A stretch of 8,491 bases of DNA, taken from the NCBI GenBank assembly GCA_964557085.1, contig CAZKYS010000101.1, forward strand, positions 1 to 8,491. Reading direction: 5' to 3'. Within the stretch, counting starts at the first letter, position 1. Each line of letters opens with the position of its first letter. This DNA comes from Pseudaquidulcibacter sp964557085 (lineage in GTDB: Bacteria > Pseudomonadota > Alphaproteobacteria > Caulobacterales > Aquidulcibacteraceae). Below the pieces are notes generated by a model, which saw only the letters and a list, made by a program, of their open reading frames with translations, did no database searches and was not told the origin of the DNA. Position numbers and translations under genes: made by a program. This document shows, in pieces, positions 1 through 6,052 of this stretch.

Positions 1-386
1 ATTTCAATTGGATTACCATCTTTATCATTCACTTTCAAAGTGTCAGAAGTAACGTTACGAACCCGCATAGAGATTTTTTTGCGCGTTATCCACGGAAATA
101 CCCAACGCAAACCTTGTGCCCTATCTGTGCCTTGATATTCGCCAAACATTAATAGTGCAAATGCTTCATTTGGCTGAATAGAATAAAAGCCAGACAAGCC
201 TAAAACGCCCAATACAAGAACAATTATACCAACAAAAATGAATGCTTCATCGCCTTTAGAAACAAACATAAAAATTGAAATTAAAATTGCCGCCAGGAAA
301 ATTATAAATAACGGAACACCCGGAATAGATGCACCCTGACGTTCTTGTGTTCTGTTTATTGCCTTTATTGTATTATTTTGTGTCAT
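1..386 (-). CDS. SPFH/Band 7 domain membrane protein (5' part only)
   Basis: The minus strand opens with ATG at 386-384 and stays open for 128 codons to the left edge, so only the N-terminal part is present. A strong Shine-Dalgarno AGGAGGG (397-391) sits four bases ahead of the start. Residues 25-43 and 48-69 form two hydrophobic membrane segments. They are followed by FYSIQPNEAFALLMFGEY (67-84) and GLRWVFPW (92-99), the usual entry into an SPFH (stomatin/prohibitin/flotillin/HflK) domain in this two-helix bacterial subgroup. Family members assemble on the membrane and scaffold lipid microdomains or proteases; the specific role here cannot be told. The gene is divergent from ileS. Its promoter overlaps a 30-bp palindrome (402-431), so it is probably tightly repressed. 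Family assignment is fairly sure; function is not. Confidence 0.85.
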   Translation of the reverse strand, partial: MTQNNTIKAINRTQERQGASIPGVPLFIIFLAAILISIFMFVSKGDEAFIFVGIIVLVLGVLGLSGFYSIQPNEAFALLMFGEYQGTDRAQGLRWVFPWITRKKISMRVRNVTSDTLKVNDKDGNPIE

Positions 387-401
387 CAAACCCTCCTGAG
401 T

Positions 402-431
402 TGATATAAAAATGATATCACTTTTATATCA
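402..431. promoter_or_regulatory. 30-bp near-perfect palindrome, likely repressor operator
   Basis: Left arm TGATATAAAA (402-411) is the exact reverse complement of right arm TTTTATATCA (422-431). Between them TGATATCA (413-420) is itself a perfect palindrome on the same centre, 416.5. Only the pair 412/421 is mismatched, so 14 of 15 pairs match. The motif TGATAT thus recurs as evenly spaced half-sites, the layout expected for a dimeric or tetrameric repressor. It covers the -10 box and most of the spacer of the SPFH promoter, so a bound protein would block RNA polymerase. The regulator is not in the window; a gene downstream of the SPFH gene, beyond the left edge, is one possible place for it. 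Confidence 0.6.
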
Positions 432-439
432 CATGTCAA
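412..439 (-). promoter_or_regulatory. Promoter of the SPFH gene
   Basis: Read on the minus strand, a perfect TTGACA (-35) lies at 439-434. After a 16-base spacer comes TATCAT (-10, five of six matches to TATAAT) at 417-412. A start of transcription near 405 would leave a leader of about 19 bases containing the AGGAGGG ribosome site. The spacer and the -10 box lie inside the 402-431 palindrome. Confidence 0.65.
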
Positions 440-466
440 GCGTTTTTGAATTTTTGCCTAAATTGT

Positions 467-494
467 TTGATTTTACGCGCAAAACCATTATTAA
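467..494 (+). promoter_or_regulatory. Weak candidate promoter for ileS
   Basis: TTGATT (467-472), a 16-base spacer and TATTAA (489-494) give four of six matches at each box, about 36 bases before the ileS GTG. TATAAA at 501-506 is an alternative -10 box but has no good -35 box. The region is very AT-rich, so chance matches are likely. Confidence 0.25.
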
Positions 495-530
495 GCGCAA
501 TATAAATTCGAATTTAAAAAGAGTATAAAA

Positions 531-3452
531 GTGACGCAAACCACCGATAAACGTGATTATAAAAAAACTATCTTTCTTCCTGATACTGCCTTCCCTATGC
601 GTGCGGGCCTTCCACAAAAAGAAGCAGAGATTATTTCACGTTGGGGTTCAACCACCGAATATAAAAAAATTCGTGAAGCCTCAAAAGCGCGCCCTAAATG
701 GGTTCTTCATGATGGCCCCCCATATGCCAATGGCGCGATGCATATTGGGCATGCTTTGAACAATATTCTTAAAGACTTTATGGTTCGCTCTAAACAAATG
801 GCGGGCTTTGATGTTGATTATATCCCAGGGTGGGATTGCCACGGCCTTCCAATTGAATGGAAAGTTGAAGAAGAATTCCGTGCCAAAGGGCGCGATAAAA
901 AAGAAATCTCTGCGGTTGAATTTCGTAAAGCCTGCCGCGAATATGCAAAAAAATGGGTTGAAATCCAAAAAGCTGACCGTATTCGAATGGGCGTAATTGG
1001 TGATTGGGATAATCCATACCTTACCATGAATTATAATGCCGAGGCGGTAATTGAACGCGAATTTTTAAACGTTGTTAAAAACGGCCTTGTATTCCGTGGC
1101 TCAAAACCAATCATGTGGTCACCAGTAGAACGCACGTCATTGGCAGAAGCCGAAGTTGAATATCAAGAGAAGGTTTCACCAGCAATTTTGGTTAAATTCC
1201 CGATTGTTTCAGGTGGGCCAAATGATGCATTTGTAATTATCTGGACAACAACACCTTGGACAATTCCTGCAAACCGTGCAATTTCATATAGTTCAAAAAT
1301 TGCCTATGGCCTTTATTCAATTGATGCCATCGAAGAAGGTTTGGAATTCACACCATTTGCAACAATTGGCGATAAAATTGTTATTGCTGATGCATTGGCA
1401 GAGGGCATTTTCGCAAATGCCAAAGTGGCAAAATATACACGCATCAATGATGTAAACCCTGAAGGCATTATCTGTGCGCATCCATTGAAAAACTGGTCTG
1501 ATGCAAATGGTGGTTATCAATTTAACGTTCCAATGCTTGCGGGTGATCATGTAACCGATGATGCTGGTACTGGTTTTGTGCATACTGCACCTTCGCATGG
1601 TGCGGACGATTATTTGGTTTGGATGAAATCGGGCCTACCGCAATCTGAAATCCCATTCACGGTTGATGAAGAAGGCCGCCTTACAAAAGAAGCCCCAGGG
1701 TTTGAGGGTGCGCTTGTTATGCGTATCGAAGGTAATGCCAAAGATATTGGTAAAGAGGGTGATGCCAATCCACGCGTTTTGGATGCTTTGAAGGCCACTG
1801 GCAATTTGCTTGCAATGGGTCGCCTTAAACACCAATATCCACATTCTTGGCGCTCTAAAGCACCAATTATTTTCCGTAATACGCCGCAATGGTTTATCGC
1901 AATGGATAAGCCAGTTGATGCGCTTAATGGCGAAACTTTACGCCAAGTTGCATTGCGTGAAATCAATAAAACTGATTGGGGCGGCGATAGCCACAAGGCG
2001 CGTATCGAAACAATGGTTAAAGATCGTCCTGATTGGCTTATTTCACGCCAACGCGCATGGGGCGTTCCACTTGCATTATTCGTTCACAAAGAAACAAACG
2101 AAGTTTTGAAAGACGAAGAAGTAAATTCACGCATCATTAGCGCAATGGAAAAAGAAGGCGCGGACGCATGGTATGCCCGCCCTGCATCTGATTTCTTAGG
2201 CGATAAATATAATGCCAATGATTACGAACAAGTACATGACATTTTAGACGTTTGGTTTGATTCTGGTTCAACCCACGCATTCACACTTGAAACCCGTGAT
2301 ACACTTCCGCGCCCTGCCGATATGTATCTTGAAGGCACGGATCAACATCGCGGTTGGTTCCAATCTTCATTGCTTGAATGCTGCGCAACGCGCGGTGTTG
2401 CACCATATAAAGCGGTTCGCACACATGGTTTCACCGTTGATGATAAAGGCCGCAAAATGTCCAAATCTTTGGGCAATGGTATGGAGCCACAAGATATCGC
2501 CAAATCGAACGGTATTGAAATTTTGCGCGTTCTATTTGCCGCCGCCGATTACACCCAAGAATTGGCACTTGGCAAAACTATGATGGACCAAGCAAGTGAG
2601 ACTTATCGCAAATTGCGTAATACAATTCGCTATATGCTGGCATCTATCAAAGATTTCAAGCCTGAAAACAAAGTTGGTTTTGCCGATTTACCATTCCTTG
2701 AACAATGGGTTTTCGCACGCGCCGCGCAGGTTGATAAAGAAGTTCGTGCCGCATATGCCGATTTTGATTTCAAACGCGCATTATCAGCGATTGCCGATTT
2801 TGCTAATTTGGATCTATCGGCATTTTATGTGGATGTGCGCAAAGACACGCTTTATTGTGACCCATTAAATTCAAAAAAACGCCGCGCCGCGCAAAGCGTT
2901 TTAAGTGAATTATTTGGCCTTTTCCTTGGCTGGCTTGCACCAATTTGCCCATTCACAACCGAAGAAGCATGGCTAACGCTTTATCCTGAATTGCCAAGCA
3001 TTCACCATCAAACTTGGAATGACATTCCAAAAGAATGGGAAAATGACGCGACCTTGAGCCGCATGGAAAAACTTCGCGCTTTGCGTAAAGCAGTAACCGG
3101 TGCGCTTGAATTAAAACGTGCAGCCAAGGAAATTGGCTCATCACTTGAGGCCGCACCAAAAGTTTATTTAAACAATGCCGACATAGAAAGCGCATTGGGG
3201 GATGAAGATTTGGCAGAATTATGCATCACATCAGGCATTGATTTAATCAAAGGCGATGCGCCAAATGGCGTATTCACACTTGATGATGTCAAAGGTGTTG
3301 GTGTTGAATTTATTCGTGCCACTGGCGTTAAGTGCGCCCGTTCTTGGAAATATTTTGATCCATCAAAAGCCAACCCTAATTACCCAGACATCACCCCGCG
3401 CGATGCCGAGGCGGTAATGGAATGGGAAAAAGCAAATGGGGAAAGTGTTTGA
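531..3452 (+). CDS. ileS: Isoleucyl-tRNA synthetase
   Basis: Cytoplasmic class I synthetase that joins isoleucine to tRNA-Ile using ATP. The 973 residues are normal for bacterial IleS. Visible signatures are PPYANGAMHIGH with HIGH at 71-74, the editing-domain segment WTTTPWTIPAN (238-248), HTAPSHGADD (351-360, with the editing Asp at 359 by comparison with the family), WLISRQRAWG, and KMSKS at 642-646. The start is GTG: the stretch before the first ATG (597) encodes RDYKKTIFLPDTAFPMRAGLPQKE, minus its last residues a standard IleS N-terminus, so the ATG would cut conserved sequence. The ribosome site is weak (AAAGAG, 518-523). The C-terminus has KCARSW with only one of the cysteines of the classical zinc-binding end. 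The 3' end overlaps ccmC, which suggests co-transcription. Confidence 0.98.
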   Translation: MTQTTDKRDYKKTIFLPDTAFPMRAGLPQKEAEIISRWGSTTEYKKIREASKARPKWVLHDGPPYANGAMHIGHALNNILKDFMVRSKQMAGFDVDYIPGWDCHGLPIEWKVEEEFRAKGRDKKEISAVEFRKACREYAKKWVEIQKADRIRMGVIGDWDNPYLTMNYNAEAVIEREFLNVVKNGLVFRGSKPIMWSPVERTSLAEAEVEYQEKVSPAILVKFPIVSGGPNDAFVIIWTTTPWTIPANRAISYSSKIAYGLYSIDAIEEGLEFTPFATIGDKIVIADALAEGIFANAKVAKYTRINDVNPEGIICAHPLKNWSDANGGYQFNVPMLAGDHVTDDAGTGFVHTAPSHGADDYLVWMKSGLPQSEIPFTVDEEGRLTKEAPGFEGALVMRIEGNAKDIGKEGDANPRVLDALKATGNLLAMGRLKHQYPHSWRSKAPIIFRNTPQWFIAMDKPVDALNGETLRQVALREINKTDWGGDSHKARIETMVKDRPDWLISRQRAWGVPLALFVHKETNEVLKDEEVNSRIISAMEKEGADAWYARPASDFLGDKYNANDYEQVHDILDVWFDSGSTHAFTLETRDTLPRPADMYLEGTDQHRGWFQSSLLECCATRGVAPYKAVRTHGFTVDDKGRKMSKSLGNGMEPQDIAKSNGIEILRVLFAAADYTQELALGKTMMDQASETYRKLRNTIRYMLASIKDFKPENKVGFADLPFLEQWVFARAAQVDKEVRAAYADFDFKRALSAIADFANLDLSAFYVDVRKDTLYCDPLNSKKRRAAQSVLSELFGLFLGWLAPICPFTTEEAWLTLYPELPSIHHQTWNDIPKEWENDATLSRMEKLRALRKAVTGALELKRAAKEIGSSLEAAPKVYLNNADIESALGDEDLAELCITSGIDLIKGDAPNGVFTLDDVKGVGVEFIRATGVKCARSWKYFDPSKANPNYPDITPRDAEAVMEWEKANGESV

Positions 3453-4174
3453 TAAATTTCCTTGCCAATCCTGAACGCTTTATGCGCTTTTCCAAAATCG
3501 CAATGCCGATTTTCGGGATTTTGGCATTTGTTAGTTTGGTGATTGGCTATGTTTGGGCATTGGTTTATGCCCCCGCCGATTATCAGCAAATGGAAACTGC
3601 GCGCATAATGTTTATCCATGTACCAAGTGCATGGGTTGCAACGGGCGCCTATGCGATGATGGCGATTGCGAGTATTGTTTTCCTTGTTTGGCGTCATAAT
3701 TTGGCGGATTCGGCGGCTTTTGTTGGTGCAAAAATTGGGGCGGCCTTTACCGCGCTTTGTCTTATTACTGGTTCTATTTGGGGGCGCCCAACATGGGGGA
3801 CATGGTGGGAATGGGATGGGCGTTTAACGTCGGTTTTGGTTTTATTTTTCATCTATCTTGGTTATTTGGCATTACGCGGCGCAATTTCGGATCAAACAAA
3901 AGCTGCAAAAGCGGCGGCAATTTTATCGCTTGTGGGTTCGGTTAATATTGTAATTATCCGTTATTCAGTTGTTTGGTGGAATACACTTCATCAACCCGCG
4001 GCAGTTATTCGCAAAGGTGGTTCAAGCCTTCACCCTGATTTGTTAAATCCATTATTATTTAATGGTTTGGCATACATGTTATTCTTTGGTTTTTTGATGC
4101 TTTTGAATTTGCGCACTGAAATTATTAAAAAGCGTATTTCATCAATCGAAACCCGCCTAATTATGGAAAATTAG
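3422..4174 (+). CDS. ccmC: Haem exporter/haem-handling protein CcmC
   Basis: Inner-membrane protein of cytochrome c maturation system I. CcmC presents haem to the chaperone CcmE and works with the CcmAB transporter and CcmD. The protein has about six hydrophobic segments and the tryptophan-rich haem-handling motif WGRPTWGTWWEWD (120-132). Conserved histidines that would ligate haem from the periplasmic side are seen at 66 (IHVPSAW) and 190 (TLHQP). The ATG at 3422 overlaps the last 31 bases of ileS. An alternative TTG at 3449, with GGGGAAAG just upstream and a four-base overlap with the ileS stop, would begin the protein at LINFLANPERF, closer to where many CcmC proteins start, so the exact start is unsettled. 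ccmD follows after one base. Confidence 0.95.
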   Translation: MGKSKWGKCLINFLANPERFMRFSKIAMPIFGILAFVSLVIGYVWALVYAPADYQQMETARIMFIHVPSAWVATGAYAMMAIASIVFLVWRHNLADSAAFVGAKIGAAFTALCLITGSIWGRPTWGTWWEWDGRLTSVLVLFFIYLGYLALRGAISDQTKAAKAAAILSLVGSVNIVIIRYSVVWWNTLHQPAAVIRKGGSSLHPDLLNPLLFNGLAYMLFFGFLMLLNLRTEIIKKRISSIETRLIMEN

Positions 4175-4175
4175 T

Positions 4176-4367
4176 ATGAAGCCGCAATTTTCAAACTTTG
4201 CTGATTTTTTAAATATGGGCGGTCATTCGGGCTATGTCTTTAGCGCGTTTGGCATTTCGATTGCCCTTATTATTGGACTTACAATTATGGGTTTTGTAAA
4301 TGCGCAAAAGGCCAATGCGCGTTTAGAAACCCTTGAAGAATTGCGTCAAAAGGAAAATCAAAAGTGA
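4176..4367 (+). CDS. ccmD: Haem exporter subunit CcmD
   Basis: Small single-pass membrane protein of 63 residues, which helps release holo-CcmE from the CcmABC complex in system I cytochrome c maturation. The family signature is visible: FADFLNMGGHSGYVFSAFG (about 8-26) leads into one hydrophobic helix (about 26-42). A charged cytoplasmic tail rich in Glu, Arg and Lys follows. Sequence conservation in CcmD is low, so position counts: it starts one base after the ccmC stop and its TGA overlaps the ccmG GTG (GTGA, 4364-4367), exactly the place expected for ccmD. Confidence 0.9.
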   Translation: MKPQFSNFADFLNMGGHSGYVFSAFGISIALIIGLTIMGFVNAQKANARLETLEELRQKENQK

Positions 4368-4882
4368 AGAAGTTAAATCTATTCGCCTTTATACCTTTGG
4401 CAATTTTTATTGCAATTGGCGCGATGTTTCTTTGGGGTATGTATGGCAAACGCGTTTCCAAAGATGAAAGTCCGCTTATTGGAAAACCATTACCCGCAAT
4501 TTCAGGTGGCACATTAGATGGCGGTACAATTAATCTTGATAATACATCTGGACAACCATTAATTCTAAACTTCTTTGCATCATGGTGCGCCCCATGCCGC
4601 GATGAGCATAAGCAATTATTGCAAATGGCGGGCGCAACCAAGGTTAAAATAATCGGCATTGCATATCGCGATGATCCCAAAGAAACCCGCAATTATATTG
4701 ATGAACTTGGCAATCCATATTCAGAGATTATTGTTGACCGCCAAGGTGGTATTGGCGCAAGCCTTGGGCTTTCTGGCGTTCCTGAAACTTACATTATGGG
4801 CGCGGATGGTATTATAAAATACAAACATAAAGGCCCGATTACGCCAAAAGATGCATCTGATTTATTGAAAAAAGCACAATAA
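4364..4882 (+). CDS. ccmG: Thiol:disulfide interchange protein CcmG/DsbE
   Basis: Membrane-anchored periplasmic thioredoxin-like protein of 172 residues. It takes part in reducing the CXXCH haem-binding site of apocytochromes before haem attachment. An N-terminal membrane anchor spans about 5-25. The redox site is WCAPC (Cys75 and Cys78) within NFFASWCAPCRDEH, and the cis-proline is in GVPETY (Pro140), both typical of CcmG. The start is GTG at 4364, overlapping the ccmD stop in the four-base GTGA arrangement, with AGGA at 4351-4354 as ribosome site. This points to translational coupling with ccmD. No frameshift or missing catalytic residue is seen. Confidence 0.95.
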   Translation: MKKLNLFAFIPLAIFIAIGAMFLWGMYGKRVSKDESPLIGKPLPAISGGTLDGGTINLDNTSGQPLILNFFASWCAPCRDEHKQLLQMAGATKVKIIGIAYRDDPKETRNYIDELGNPYSEIIVDRQGGIGASLGLSGVPETYIMGADGIIKYKHKGPITPKDASDLLKKAQ

Positions 4883-4896
4883 AAACTTTTTATTAA

Positions 4897-4917
4897 TCAA
4901 AGCAAATCATGCTTTGA
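4897..4917 (+). promoter_or_regulatory. Hairpin immediately before the start codon of the 77-residue protein
   Basis: TCAAAGC (4897-4903) and GCTTTGA (4911-4917) are perfect inverted repeats with a seven-base loop, ending two bases before the ATG at 4920. No Shine-Dalgarno is visible here. There is no following T-tract, so it is a poor intrinsic terminator; it could limit ribosome access or be an RNA processing or stability element. Confidence 0.4.
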
Positions 4918-4919
4918 GC

Positions 4920-5153
4920 ATGAATAATATCGGCCCAAATCTTTTTCCCAATAATGCGCGCCCAAATGGCACTAATAATGGGCGCGAAATTTTTCTAAAA
5001 GCACTTGAACAAGCGCGCGCGGCGAAAGCAGCTAACCCACAAACCGAAGTTCAAAGCACGCCGCAAAGTCAGAATGTCAATAATATAAAAATCCCTGACG
5101 AAGCACCAAAAGCCAATATTAGAAAAGGAATGGTACTCGATATTCGCGTTTAA
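4920..5153 (+). CDS. Unknown small protein (77 aa)
   Basis: I do not recognise this protein. It has no membrane segment, signal peptide or cysteine. The N-terminus (MNNIGPNLFPNN) is rich in Asn, Pro and Gly. A short predicted helix follows (REIFLKALEQARAAKAA, about 23-39), then a low-complexity Gln/Asn/Ser/Pro stretch (about 40-60). The protein ends in a compact RKGMVLDIRV, which looks like a C-terminal anchor or binding motif. The ATG at 4920 is preferred over an in-frame TTG at 4914, although neither has a clear ribosome site. It lies 37 bases after ccmG and may be read from the same transcript. Base composition matches the ccm genes. It is probably a real gene, because the reading frame fills the whole gap between two real genes. 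Confidence 0.6.
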   Translation: MNNIGPNLFPNNARPNGTNNGREIFLKALEQARAAKAANPQTEVQSTPQSQNVNNIKIPDEAPKANIRKGMVLDIRV

Positions 5154-5214
5154 ATTGAATTTTTGTTGCCAAATTAAAAAATTAGTGTTCAAATATAAAA
5201 AAATTGAGGGACGG

Positions 5215-5652
5215 ATGGAAATAATTGCACAAAAAGTCTCCAAAAGGGACCTTTCAGATATTCGGACTATTCTTTTATCCGAAGGGCTTCCTGTCGAAAC
5301 TGTCTTAAGTGCACCGATTACATTCTTTCAATTAGTAACAGATACAGGCGCGCGAATTGGCTGGGGCGGGCTTGAAATTTATGATAATCAAGCCGTTTTA
5401 AGATCCGTAGTTATACGAAACGCTTTACGCAAAACTGGCGCTGGAAGTATTTTGGTTAAAGCCCTTATCCAAGAAGCCAAGGACGTTGGTTTGAAAAAAA
5501 TATGGCTTCTTACCAATAATGCCGAAAATTTCTTTGAAAAACTTGGCTTTCGCCACGCACTTCGAACCGATGCCCCCAAAGCAATCCAAGCCTGCGAAGA
5601 ATTCACATGGCCCCACCACGACGTGGCCCATTGCATGAATATGAAGGTTTAA
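5215..5652 (+). CDS. GNAT N-acetyltransferase, ArsN2-like
   Basis: A single-domain GNAT acetyltransferase of 145 residues that should transfer an acetyl group from acetyl-CoA to an amine. The acetyl-CoA loop is RKTGAG (72-77, the R-x-x-G-x-G form), after strand LRSVVI (62-67). The order GGLEIY, LRSV, WLLTNNAENFFEKLGF (97-112), then PKAIQACEEF (121-130) matches the ArsN2 group, named for arsinothricin resistance. The usual C-terminal Cys-Pro-x-Ser-Ala segment is replaced by a His-rich WPHHDVAHCM, so the substrate may differ. The start is ATG 5215 with GAGGG at 5206-5210; a longer in-frame opening at 5155 adds a basic stretch with no family match. No arsenic genes are nearby, so the substrate is unknown. 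Confidence 0.82.
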   Translation: MEIIAQKVSKRDLSDIRTILLSEGLPVETVLSAPITFFQLVTDTGARIGWGGLEIYDNQAVLRSVVIRNALRKTGAGSILVKALIQEAKDVGLKKIWLLTNNAENFFEKLGFRHALRTDAPKAIQACEEFTWPHHDVAHCMNMKV

Positions 5653-5740
5653 ATCATAAACCTGCAAATCCGTCTTGCTTTTAAACAATTTACCACTATT
5701 CAGACTTTGCATTTTTTATTTTTATGTAATCCAAAACGTA

Positions 5741-5790
5741 ACCACGCAGAAAATCCGCGAGCATTGAGCGAGCCAGCCCGCGTGGCGCCA
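5741..5790. other. GC-rich foldable intergenic patch
   Basis: The 190 bases between the acetyltransferase and the tRNA hold no convincing gene. Within them 5741-5790 has 33 G or C in 50 bases, far above its surroundings. CCACGC (5742-5747) can pair with GCGTGG (5780-5785), and GCGAGC (5757-5762) is repeated as GCGAGC (5768-5773). This could be part of a small RNA ending at the hairpin just downstream, a dispersed intergenic repeat, or the relic of a lost gene; the sequence does not decide. Confidence 0.35.
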
Positions 5791-5792
5791 AG

Positions 5793-5825
5793 AAAAAAGT
5801 GACGGCTTTGCCGTCAGCTTTTTTT
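5793..5825. terminator. Probable bidirectional intrinsic terminator
   Basis: TGACGGC (5800-5806), loop TTT, and GCCGTCA (5810-5816) form a perfect GC-rich stem. AAAAAAG lies on the left, and CTTTTTTT on the right after one bulged G (5817). A U-tract therefore follows the stem on either strand. On the plus strand it would end transcripts coming from the acetyltransferase gene, 17 bases before the tRNA begins. Confidence 0.75.
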
Positions 5826-5842
5826 GAACGCAAAATAATAAT

Positions 5843-5932
5843 GGGCAGGTGGCCGAGTGGTTGAAGGCGCACGCCTGGAACGCGTGTATGGGTGCAAGTC
5901 CATCGAGGGTTCGAATCCCTCTCTGTCCGCCA
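5843..5932 (+). tRNA. tRNA-Ser (anticodon GGA)
   Basis: A complete class II tRNA of 90 bases with encoded CCA (5930-5932) and discriminator G (5929). The acceptor stem pairs 5843-5849 with 5922-5928, with wobbles at pairs 3-70 (G5845-U5926) and 7-66 (G5849-U5922). The D stem is GCC/GGC (5852-5854 with 5866-5868). The anticodon stem pairs 5870-5874 with 5882-5886 around loop CTGGAAC; the anticodon GGA is at 5877-5879 and reads serine codons UCC and UCU. The long variable arm (5887-5904) has a stem ATGGG/TCCAT, as expected for serine. The T arm is GAGGG, loop TTCGAAT, CCCTC. The G3-U70 pair is unusual for a serine tRNA. Confidence 0.97.
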
Positions 5933-6052
5933 TTTATTTTGCAATTTCTACTAAAAATAAACCTTTTATATTTACCTTAAGCACTAATGGTTTTTTAAGG
6001 GCGAATTATAAAATAATTTGCCGATTTGTTTATAGTAATTTGGGGTATTATT

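Noticed and set aside
440..530. T-box or other riboswitch ahead of ileS
   Set aside because: The leader is short and AT-rich with no conserved T-box sequence or terminator-antiterminator pair, and T-boxes are not expected in this group.
1610..1996. Minus-strand frame of 128 codons inside ileS
   Set aside because: Lies entirely opposite conserved IleS sequence, has no ribosome site and no recognisable domain.
4285..4692. Minus-strand frame of 135 codons opposite ccmD and ccmG
   Set aside because: Covers the conserved CcmG active site on the other strand; explained as a shadow of the real gene.
4879..4894. AATAAAAA/TTTTTATT inverted repeat after ccmG as terminator
   Set aside because: Made of A and T only with a one-base centre, so it cannot form a stable terminator stem.
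5155..5214. Longer N-terminus for the acetyltransferase
   Set aside because: The extra 20 codons are AT-rich and lysine-heavy with no family match, whereas ATG 5215 has a good GAGGG site.
5645..5663. Hairpin AGGTTTA/TAAACCT across the acetyltransferase stop as terminator
   Set aside because: Perfect but AT-rich 7-bp stem with no T-tract after it; the hairpin at 5793-5825 is a far better terminator.
5696..5944. Minus-strand reading frame of 82 codons containing ERDSNPRW
   Set aside because: It is the antisense translation of the tRNA-Ser gene, a well-known false protein in annotations, extended through the terminator and GC-rich patch.
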